Of a stretch of 64,000 bases of DNA, positions 34,901-46,900 are shown in pieces; the first letter of the stretch is position 1, and the number at the start of each line of letters is the position of its first letter. The DNA lies in assembly GCA_037903475.1 (NCBI GenBank), contig JBAJFG010000538.1:558001-622000 (forward strand), written 5' to 3'. The translations under genes were made by a program, and so were the position numbers. The DNA comes from Ancylostoma caninum. Taxonomy: Eukaryota > Nematoda > Chromadorea > Rhabditida > Ancylostomatidae. The notes under the pieces are model-generated. The model was given only the letters and a program-made list of their open reading frames with translations, searched no databases and had not been told where the DNA came from.

Positions 34901-37900
34901 CTCCAATAAAAAAAACAGGAAACTTCTCCAGGACGAGAAGATTGACATCAATTTTAGAAAACCAGGACTTAGTAGTTAGTCAGAATTAGGCTGCTGCATT
35001 TTTCCTGTCAGAACTATTCCATTAGGAATGATCCCGTACCTTCCACCCAGCACACACCCCTCTCTTCTGAGGGGATTCAAAGAATTCTTTTGTACTAATA
35101 AAACATAGGTGTGAAAGCATACCTTTCCATCAGGTTCGAATCTATTCTGCTCAGATTTAACTCGCTTTTACCTCCCGCTCTTTCGAGGGGACTCCAAAAA
35201 TTCTTTGATACTCATAAAATGCGCCTTTGCACGGAAATCTTTAGTAAAAGGCGAAAGATTTTCTCGGTTAATTGCAAAGGAGGCAGAGATACCAAACTAT
35301 CTCGGTTTGAGTGCCCATCCGGTCCTGAGCCGTATTTCTCGCTGGTATAGCTCTGTGACACATCCTCGTAAACGGCGATCCAGGTGTTTTATTAAGGCTA
35401 ACTATCGCTGTGCAAACCTTGTGGCACGAAGATTTTGCTTATACATACGTACCTATTCCATGCAATTGTTGGATTCCATAGAATATTCTTCTGTCTTCTG
35501 GAGTCCTCCCATCATTATATGAAGAAAAAACATTGCAACAAAATTGGTTTTGCTTAAAAAAATAGATCATTTGTTTTAAGAATATTTTGACGTTTAGTGG
35601 AAGAAGATGAAAAACCAGTATACAGTATTTCCAAAACAGAATTAGTATTGGAATTGGTAAAGAACGGGTTTACAGAATTGGTATTCGCACTGTAACCCCA
35701 AAAAATATTTGAATGTGATAAAATACACCTTTGAAAATTAGTTCTTTGGAGTAGATTATCATACATGTGACCCTATTAACGAATTTTACAGATTTCCAAA
35801 GGCTGGCAGTGCTTACACGTATGCGTACGTTAGTGTCGGGGAACTTTGGGCATTCATCATTGGCTGGAACATCATCCTCGAACATATGTTAGGAGCAGCA
35901 GGTACGACCCTACTCAGTTTCTTCGCTTTTCCTGAAACACCCAAACACTTACACGAAATTTCCATACTATTTCTCGTCCTTTTTTTTCTAAGAGAAGGTT
36001 TAGCTGTGGCCCGATCATGGTCCGGATATCTGGATTCTCTACTGGGTAATGTGATCTCGAATACCACCATTGAACGAGTCGGCCGAATCCAGGTTACTTT
36101 CTTCTACTTTCTTCCATTTATTCCTCTTTTCCCTAATATTCCGGATATTTTTCCAGAGTTCATCATTTTTCGGCGACTATCCTGATGTAGTCGCGTTCGT
36201 ACTGATTGTCATCGTTGGTATTTTCGTCGCGATGGGATCGAAGGCATCAACGAACTTTAACTCGATGTTCACCATCGTGAATATGGCTGTGAGTTTTGTA
36301 GTCAGCATGACATCTATAATTATGAGTTTATTACGGTTGCTGAAGGCAAACGTTACAAAACACAACTGTGGGTAAATAAAAAAGCAAAGAGAACAGTGCA
36401 CAAAACACGATGAGTACAACGATAAAATCAAATTCAAAAATGGAACCATTTATCTACGTATGTGAAACTAAGAAGCAGATAAGGATATGCATATGCTCGG
36501 AAAGTAAGAAGGAGAGATATTGTGGAAAAATGATATCTAAAAAGACCTTATGATTATTCTTTCCACACGAAAAACATGAAAAAAAAAATCCCCTACAACT
36601 GACCCAAAAAATGGCTTGTTACTGATCATGACGATTACTAAACGCTACATTTCCTTAAGAAAGGTACAACATTCACGTTCACATACGGAAGAATCCAGTT
36701 ATTGAGTCTTGCGCCTCACCGCTCGCTTCGAGAGGTTAGTACGGGATGTAGGAGAAACACATAAGAAAGGGAACTGTGATATCAGTGAAATGTGTGGATG
36801 CGTAGTCAGAGTTTAGAAGAGCAAAAAGAACCGAAACCTGCTGAAACTGTAAGAAATAGTGATTAGCAGGTGAAAATGGCAACCAAAAGGAAGTAATTAG
36901 AGATTTAGGTGATAGTGATTGTTGTTGGCTATGGCATCACGTTCGCGGACTTCTCGCTCTGGACTGGTACTGATGCAGAGGGTAGATCGAAGTACGTTGA
37001 TTTTCATTTTTCAGGCCTTTTAAAATTTTGCATAAACATATACTGAGAGGAATGGAAGGAGTTCTGGCTTTGTTTTTGACCTGGATTCATCACTGGAAGA
37101 ATAGGTGATCTTGTACCCATGAGTAAACTACCTTTGGGAAGCAGCAGGGCATATACAACGTAAGGCATGGATAAACATGTGCGTAGATAGAAGCAAGGTA
37201 AAGGGTAAATTTGGTGGTAAAGGGGGAGTCCGAGTACGTCAACACGCTTACCATGGGTAATCTCAATGATGCATCCATCCTCGTTGTAACTTCTTCAATT
37301 ATCTTTTCTTTAGTTGTATTTTGATTAAACAGACGAATGGATAAATAAACGAATAGAGGAAAGATGAGCGGACATGGAAGTTAATAAACGAATATTTTTA
37401 TTCAATTTCGAATTTTCCTGATTCTACAGATCACATTATCCACTAAGAAGCTACCGAATTTGTAAACTTTATCTCCTATGTGTTCTTTTTTTTAAACTCC
37501 AGAGCCTGGATGTATCACTAAGACTACCGATGTTAAGCGTATCAAAGAACTTAAGTTTACGCTTCTTTACCTAGCACACATTAACATGTTTACCCTATCC
37601 AAAAAGTTGTCCATACCCGGCTGTTACTCACACGAAACCCATGGGTAAGAGACTACCCGTCCTTCCAATGATGCATACTGTACTAGAACTTCTAGGAGGG
37701 TGATCCTTAGAGAGTTTCCGCTGATTTCAGCTAGCCTACTATCAATTCCGAAAATTTCTAGTTTCTTCCCGTATGGAGTGAATGGAATGTTGGCCGGAGC
37801 TGCTTCCTGCTTCTTCGCATACATCGGTTTCGACGGTCTGGCCACTGCTGGTGAAGAGGCAAAAAGTGAGTTGACTGACTTCTTGGTTGGGTATAATTCA

Positions 37901-40900
37901 GCGTGTGAGGAGAGAATTATGTGGCTTCCCAGCATGGGCCATGGTTTCGTTTCTTTTCGTCATTTCCTAGTTCATACATATTTCTAATTATTTACACATG
38001 TTTGCAAAAACTTCGACTTTCCTGCTGTTCCCGAGAAAAATCGACATTCTTCAGAATCTGTCGCATTTCTGTGTGGAGCATTTATTAATATTACATAAAT
38101 GGGACCTTTTTTAATGCTTCTTCATTTGTTTCTCTCCATGGAAAATTAAACGAGCACTTTTCCCCACCCCAACCCTCAAATTCAAGTTTGTTCTATTCGT
38201 TGGCCCGTCGTCTTGTGGAAGCTCGCAGCCAAATGTTGATATTTTAAGTTTTTACACTTTTTTACATTCATTTTACATTCTTATCCATGCGTTTTGGTCA
38301 ATTTTTAGTTTTTTTTTTCTTGTTACATTTCGCATGTCACACAACATTCAATGTGAATGACATCCATGATGTATGACAATTACAAAACAAATAAGTGACG
38401 ATAGACGGCGGTAATTTTCTCAACACTGGCACTTTTTTTTCAAAATGGGGGTGCGAACCTCTTTTCCACAGAAAAATGTCTTGTTTTTCCCACATGGCAG
38501 GCAGGCGATACGTAATTAACCGCAATTATCCCTCTTGCTCTCTTATGCGCTGTTACCTATCCTTAGAAAAATACCTGCGAGAGGTACGACTCGTCATTTG
38601 GGCAGTCACCTGTAAAGGTGCTCGAGATATCTCTGGTTTCTTTGCATTTAACCGAGAAAATCTTTCGCCTTTTACTAAAGATTTCCGTGCAAAGGTGCAT
38701 TTTATGAGTATCAAAGAATTTTTGGAATTCCCTCGAAAGAGCGGGGTGTAAACGAGACTTGAACAGCTGACTTGGCTGGGAGTGCTGGAGAAAAGCAATT
38801 CAGTTGGGTAATGTTGCATATCTGTAAGGTGTTAAAAAAGTAGTTAAAAAAAAAAACAAAGAAAGTACCTAACCTCCGTTCATCTCTGCGTACTGTTCTC
38901 TTACATGTCAGTTAAGCAAAAAGCACAGATACTCCAGTATATATCTATAACTTAATCTCAGTAAAAAAAATCCCGGAATAAAAACTGTTAGCTGTCGAGT
39001 CCTTGTCCCCCCGCTCCTCAAGGGAGTATCAGGGAATATGAGAATAGAAACACTAATAAATGTTTCAAATTTGGGTTATTACGTAAACTATCTATATCAC
39101 ATGCACCTTTAGTCGGAGCAGCAAAAACTGGCACTCTTCCAAAAAAAGCTGTTATGGTGATTCACTGATCATCCATTTTATGAAATATTTGTTAACATGT
39201 GAAGCATTGAAAAACTAAGGATACATCTCTCAAAAAGAGGTTGAAGCACAGTATTTGGTAAAACGTACGGAAAGCTTTGAAAACCTTTAACAACTGCTCC
39301 CCGCAGAACACTCCAACTGGGAGAAATTGTCTGGGAAAAGTTTCATATTTGCTTCATCCATTTCCCTTATGGACCGGATTAGACTGACTCCGAATGGGAA
39401 ACTGAGGTAGGATTCATTTCCACGTTGTAAGTTTTTTAAGGTATAAATTGTCCATTGTTCATACAAACTTCAGGACTTCTAGTGGAAACCAGTTTCTTGC
39501 AAGAATCATTGCGAGAAGCACACCTTTTTGGGTGTAAACCCCTGCAATTCGATCAAATCTCCACGAATGTGTGACAACACTGTACTGATTGCATCCCGCT
39601 CTTTCGAGGGGATTCCAAAAATTATTCGATACTCATAAAATGCACCTTTGCACGGAAATCTTTAGTAAAAGGCGAAAGATTTTCTCGGCTAAATGCAAAG
39701 GAGCCAGAGATATCCGGATAACCTAAACAGGTGGCCGCCCAGGTGGGCGAGTCGTACTTCTTGCGGGTTTATTCTCGAACGGCCACAGAGTTAACAACCA
39801 ATGAGAGAGCAAGGAAGATGATTGATTGTTTGCAATTATTGTAGATCTAAGGTGTCATATGCGAGTAGAAAGTCCGTTGGTTTGACCACTACGTTCTAAT
39901 TCTGGATTATGAGAGCTAGAGCTCCAAGGTGCCTTCATGGCTGATATCCAAATTATCACCAGAACACATAATCTGTGCATGAACTTCACAACTCTTAGCA
40001 CGAAGACCTCTCCAGGGCGTGCAAGTTTTGCAATACATGGCAACATGTTGTATAAAGGAGGATTTCGAATCCTTCTTTATGGTCATTTATCGCGCCACGA
40101 GTGTGGATTTAAAAGTGAGCGAGCACAAAAATTCTATTGATCACTATCACTTTCTCACACGTTCTGCATCAATAAATACGTCCCTCTCATTTCGAAACGA
40201 GCATTTACAAGACCCGCGAGAGATACGACTCGCCCACCTGGGCGGCCACCTGTTTATATTGTCCATGTATCTCTGGCTCCTTTGCATGTAATCGAGAAAA
40301 TCTTTCGCCTTTTACTAAAGATTTCCGTGCATAGGTGCATTTTATGAGTATCATTGAATTTTTGGAATCCCCTCGAAAGAGCGGGATGCAAACATGCAAA
40401 AGACAAGGAGATTATCCCTGCTACGGGGCTCCGCAGTCATAACGAAAGTAGCCATAGTTTCAGTACAAGAAAGTAGTGCTGGTTTCTGGAAATACTACCT
40501 TTGCTCTTCCAAATTTCCGGCATTTTCAATGACGGCTCACAAAGTTGTTTTTTTTTTCGGAAAGAGACAAGTGGAAATTTTGTGCCGACATGAGTTTTGT
40601 TCATTTATTTCTGCTGGATTTCCCTCAATCCTTGACTTTAACTATTTAATTTTATGGCTGATTTTTCTTCTTTTTTTTGAATTTAAAAATCTACCGTCTC
40701 TTTCTGTATCCCGATCTACATTGCCGTTAGCATAGGCCTAATCGCGAAACAGCTAGAGGCTCTAGCGAAGGGTCATGGAATCGATCAAAAATCTATGGAA
40801 CCGAACAAACAGCTTCGAGCTGAAGCTAAAACTAATGAGGATGTTTGTTAAAGTTCTTTTCCATCTCAAAAAAAAAAAAATAGAAAGCGGCTAGTTACTT

Positions 40901-43900
40901 ATAGTACGTCCAGTGGTTTTTGAGTAGTGATATCTGAATCACCCTCGCAAGTTGGCGAAAATTCTCCAGAAGACTTGCCGGCTGTTAAGGTCTCGTTTGC
41001 ACCCCACTCTTTCGAGGGGATTCCAAAAATTCTTTGATACTCATAAAATGCACCTTTGCACGGAAATCTTTAGTAAAAGGCGAAAGATTTTCTCGGTTAA
41101 ATGCAAAGGAGCCAGAGATACCAACCCCTTCGGCTGGAGCGCCCGCACGGTGGCCGAAACGTATCTATCGCTGGTGCATTTCCAAGGCACCATCTAGTTA
41201 ACGGCGGTTCCGAGAGCGAGAGAGTTAATCGCAGCTGACCGCTGTGCAAACACAAGTATTACATTCCATATTCAGTGAAGCACTGGTGCATTCCTACGAA
41301 TAAACAAAATTCCATGCGAATTTCTGGTTAAATCCATGCGAATTTCTGGTTAAAGTGGCATAAATTTTCAAATCACAAGAAGTGTCTCGGTGTTATAAGG
41401 TGGAATCTTTCTTTTTTCTCAACCATTATTCTGCACCATTTTCACTTTGAACAAATCTACAAAGAACCCGTTCGATGCGGCATTCGAATTCCATGGGAAA
41501 ACTCTTTCTGGTGCCAACACCATTAGCCAGTCTCCCACCATTCCCCTACCAACGAAAGGGGAAATCCGAGAATTTTCCCGAAATATACTGTGAATATTAT
41601 GAGGTTTATCAACAGTATTTTGAGCCTAGAAAAACCCATCTCACTCGACTTGCTATCGTCGTCTTATTTTCCACAGATACCACAGATACAGAAACAGAAC
41701 TAACGACACCTTTTCCCCTACCAATGCGACATTCCCTTGACAATGTAGCTTTCCATGCTTGACTATGGTTTTGACGGCTCGCTGTATACAAAATAGAACT
41801 ATTCAAGATCTAAACTTACAAAGACTAAATTGGTTGCTTTTTCGAAAAAAAGGTAACAAGAAAAAGCTTTAAATTATATATTATAAATAAGCAATTTTTT
41901 CTTGACTTGCGGTGGGGCAAACTTTTAGGGAACTTTTAGGGAACTTTTAGGGAACTTTTAGGGAACTTTTAGGGAACTCTGCTGCCATAATGTTAAATCT
42001 TGCTGTGTATGCTCCGCTCAACCTTTGGTGAGTGACAGATGACATCATTTCCGGTATGGATGAAGCCTTCTTGTAAGTTACGGAAAACATTCTGAGCTTG
42101 AAATTCGTATGTCATTGCATAGGGATCGAGGACCGTAATTGACTCCTTCCTCGGCCTCTGAGCCGTAATTGACCAGGTGCTGTCAGAGGAATGCACCAGC
42201 GAGAAGTACGACTTACCACCAGGGTGGGCAATCGAACCGAGCCGGTTCTGTATCTCTGGCTCCTTTGCATTTAACCGAGGAAATCTTTCGCCTTTTACTA
42301 AAGATTTCCGTGCAAAGGTGCATTTTATGAGTATCAAATAATTTTGGAATCCCCTCGAAAGAGCGGGGTGTTTGTCGGAAAGATGCACGTTTGTTTCAAA
42401 GAGGTTGTTCCAAAGTGTTCCGTCCCATTGTAGGAGTATTGTTGTAATAAACAGATTGTTGTTGAGAAAAAAAAGATGTAGAGTAGAAGCGCATCACGCA
42501 TAATCCAGTACTATCGAAAATTGGTTTCTTTTGAAATCTAACAGAAAAATAAAGATACATTTCTCAGAAAAAGAGGTTGGCATCCTGAATTTAAAAGTTC
42601 CAGGATTTATTAGTAGCGCAAGCCTGCTGCTTATTCTCCTGTAGAAATGAATCTACAACGCGGTGAAAAAAAAACCTCGCTTCCAGATTACGAATGTAAT
42701 TGAATAATACTTTACAGAGAAAAATTGGCGGTGTTGTGTGTAAACATCCCTTTCCGTCAATTTTAAGCCTATGCTGCTTGACTTCAAGTCTTAGTTGCAT
42801 CCCGCTCTTTCGAGGGGATTCCAAAATTACTTGATACTCATAAAATGCGCCTTTGCACGGAAATCTTTAGTAAAAGGCGAAAGATTTTCTCGGTCAAATG
42901 CAAAGGAACCAGAGATACCCTGGACTATCCAGGAAGTGCCGACTGCAGGGGTGAGGCGTATCCTTCACAGGTCTATTGCCTGCACTATTTCGGCGAAAAC
43001 AGTTCAGAGGGATAATCCGTTCTGATTGCTGCTGTACCATCAAAAAGTAGCAAGCTGGAGGGCTCTTAAGTTCACCTGCTTCTACTCCTGAAAAACCAAC
43101 GATGAAGCTTCCTTAGCTCTTGGAAAACTTCTTTCAAAAAAAGTTTTTTGTCCTCTAACTTGCTGTCGAGGATTTTCTCCAGTTTCATACGGATTACTCT
43201 CTCTAGACAGGCATGACGCGTTCATCACATTGATACTCGAGTGTATGAGTTCGTGCGATTATTTGAATGGCTCAAAGGTCTTATTATTCGAGAATTTGAA
43301 AAGTTTTACAAGCCGCAGAATTCATCGGATGTTCCAATAATTCCGGATATAAGAATACTCAAACTTTTCATTGATCTAGAGCTAAATGAATTCTAATTTT
43401 TTTCATTGATAAAATGAAGGTAAATTGCCGCACCCCTCATCTTACCAAATCATTTTGAATTTGTCAACTTCGTCACTCATCTGACTACTACACGCATAGC
43501 TTACCTGCAAACATAAGAGCTACATGATGTATCCGTGAAAATGTTGTCGGCCACTGGCTCTAGGAAGGGCTCTTCAATACATGAATGGAAACTTCATCTG
43601 CATGGCGTAAGCGCGTAATTTCTGTTCGTTGGAAGTAGATCACTGAATGAATGACATCTTCTATGCAGATTTTGACAATAATATTCGAGTTTCACTGGGT
43701 TTCCTGTATCAAAATTCTTAGCATTTTATACATGGATAGAGAACCGACCCAAACTCGGGACAGAATACACTCTTTTCTTTGGCCAGGGGCTGCACGCATC
43801 ATTGAGGTTTCCCGGTGTAAACATGTTAACATCATACGATATACTTAATATAGGCTCCAACACGTTTACCCTGGGTAATTTTAGTGATACAGGCCATAAG

Positions 43901-46900
43901 AGATGATGCCTCATGGTCGTGAGTCCTTCCACCCACGTCAAGCAGTGTTAAAAATGATTTTTTCTGTTGTTGGCAACCAGCCCCAGATAGTGGTACTACT
44001 CGTGACCCACTGGTTTATGAACAGCACCTCAGGCCTTCCTACAAGACACAACGATATGTTATGTATGGTTGTTTGATGTGCGAAGTGCTACAGGCCATCC
44101 CTTCCCCGCTAAGTATGCTCCTAAGTCTATAATGTGTGTTAACAACTGGCCCCTAGTACCATTACAGGTACTGCAGGGCTTCGGTGGTTCTGTCTGAGGT
44201 ATGGTGACGACGATGTCGTCATTGTTATCCATTGCGTTATTTGTCAAGGAGTAAGGGTTCTTGCACTGGACAGTTACAGCTTCTCCTACAATGCTGCTGG
44301 TACAGTAAATGGCACATATGAGGCCCAGCATTTCCCCACTTTTCCCGGCTGAAACTTTTGATGCTCTCGAATATAACACCATCGTCGCTGCAACAAGAGT
44401 TTTCTCACGACACTGACTCAGATCCGATGTGACTTTGGTAATTGCACACGGGTTCCTATTATCCACGACACGTGCATAATTACTGGGACGTACCCCTACA
44501 TATGTACAAAGTTTCCCAAGAGTCATGTCCAGCGTTTCCCAAGAGTCATGTTTTTAGCTGATGCATTGTCATTGGTCTGTACTTCTTTGGATGAACTGCT
44601 GCGTCTTCGAAAAATTACATTGCGCTGGAGGAGGTCACAGAAGAAGCGCGATCGTGTTTGAGCGTTATTGACCTATTTCAACACACAAAGTGCTTACGAT
44701 TCATCCTGGTAAATGTACGTATGCACATACTAGTGCTCTTCGACAACCGAGCGAGATGAAAGAGGGAAATTAATAGCTGAACAGTTGAAATAAGGTTGAG
44801 TAATTGCCTGAGGGCATCCATAAAAGCGAGCTGGTCAAGTTAAACTGAGTTCAGAAATTTTATCTATTCTTTTATTCTCTTTCCAAGAGATTCGTTTCTT
44901 GACTAGCACCCCGCTCTTTCGAGGGGATTCCAAAAATTCTTTGATACTCATAAAATGCACCTTTGCACGGAAATCTTTAGTAAAAGGCGAAAGATTTTCT
45001 CGGTTAAATGCAAAGGAGCCAGAGATAGCTTGACAACATAAACAGGTGGCAGCCCAGGTGGTGAGTCGTATCTCTCGCGGCTCTTGCTAACGGTCGTTTA
45101 AAAGTGAGAGGGATATATTTATTGATGCAGAATGTGTGAGAAAGTGATAGCGATCGGTAAATTTTTTTTTGCTCGTGGAATTTACCTATTAAATCCACAT
45201 CTGTATAAATGACCATGTAGGAGAATTTCTTCCAGAAACAGAGATGTTGCCTTGTATTGCAAAACTTGCACGTCCTGCAGAGGTCCTCCTGCTAAGAGTT
45301 GTGTAGTTCATGCACAGATTATGTGTTGTGGGGATAATTTGGATATCAGCCGTGAAGGCATCTTGGACTAGCTCTCATAATCCAGAAAGAGAACGTAGTG
45401 GTCAAATCAACGGACTATCCACGATAGTTTGTGTTGACACCTTAGGTCTACAATAATTGCACAGCATTCAATTAACTCAATCAATCAAACTAACTGATTA
45501 TCTAATTGTAGGTTAACTCATTGCGTTGGCACGCATTACCCGTCGGGTCTACAATGATTGCACATTAAAACAATTATCTCCCTTGCCCTTTCATTCATTG
45601 TTAACTCTGTGGCCGCTCGAAAATAAACCTGCGAGAAATACGACTCGCCCACTTGGACGGCCACCTGTTTAGGTCATCCAGGTATCTCTGGCTCCTTTGC
45701 ATTTAACCGTGAAAATCTTTCGCCTTTTACTAAAGATTTCCGTGCAAAGGTGCATTTTATGAGTATCAAATAATTTTTGGAATCCCCTCGAAAGAGCGGG
45801 ATGCAAACATCAGGAAATGGACGCATCCAATGAACGCTGGGTTTCCTTTACCTTGAAGCGAATTATTGGTTCCGCTAGGAAAAAATTGTTGTGTTAGCCT
45901 AATTTTGCCTACATAGTCAATTTTGGGCCATTTTCACCCCATGATAACACCTGTTTTTGGTAAAGAAGAATTAGGCTGTTTTTTGGTGCATATCCTGATT
46001 CTTCCATTGAACCTCTGAAGTCAGTGAATATTTCTCGGGAGGGATGATGTAGTTGTTTCCACAGCAGTGTGATTTTTTTTAAATGAGACACTCTTTAATT
46101 TTGAAATAAAACACTCTTTAGTCTAGTGTTTGGCTAGCCCCCTCGCCCTCCCCGCCCTCTCTTTCGAGGATATTCCAAAAATTAGTTCACTCTCATAAAA
46201 TGCACGTAAATACTGAAAATTTGTTGGACTTTTTTCATTTTAAAGAAGAATGGAAAACATTGAATACCTAGTGTCGTATGGTTTTTGGTGAGTAGTTTTT
46301 TAATCACCTTCGAAAGTTGGCGAATTCATTGGAGTTCTCACCAGACGCCGAAATTCCCAGACGACTCAACTGTTTCGGCCTTGTTTGCATCCCGCTCTTT
46401 CGAGGGGATTTCAAAAATTATTCGATACTCATAAAATGCACCTTTGCACGGAAATCTTTAGTAAAAGGCGAAAGATTTTCTCGGTTAAATGCAAAGGAGC
46501 CAGATATAATCTTCACACCTACCCAGGTGAGCCCCTAGTTAGTGAGCCGTACTCGACACGGGTTCAAGAATGTGTATAAGAAAGAAGTGAATAATGGGTA
46601 TTGTTATGCAACAAAGAGAGGTTGGATTTAGGATTTTGTAACAGCACTCTATCTCCGCGCAAAAGTGCATCTCCACATTTAAATTTCAACATCTGCTATA
46701 TGATTCAGTCAATCTACCACTCAGCGCCCTCGAAGAGTACGACTCATCATCTGGGCCCTCACCTGTGCAGGTGTGGACCGCATCTCTCGCTCCTTTGCAT
46801 TTAACCGAGAAAATCTTTCGCCTTTTACTAAAGATTTCCGTGCAAAGGTGCTTCTGATGAGTATCAAAGAATTTTTGGAATCCCCTCGAAAGAGCGGGAT

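Larger units (their letters stand above)
33421..35791 (+). other. CAT intron 2, 2.4 kb
   Basis: Contains an AT microsatellite (about 33697-33722), the - strand core unit at 34500-34754 and the + strand core unit at 35171-35440. No other gene is seen. Confidence 0.5.

Noticed and set aside
35133..35143. GGTTCGAATCT as a tRNA B box
   Set aside because: No A box, no cloverleaf arms and no acceptor stem around it.
41920..41974. Interstitial telomere repeat
   Set aside because: The unit is 11 bp and carries TTAGGG, not the nematode TTAGGC.
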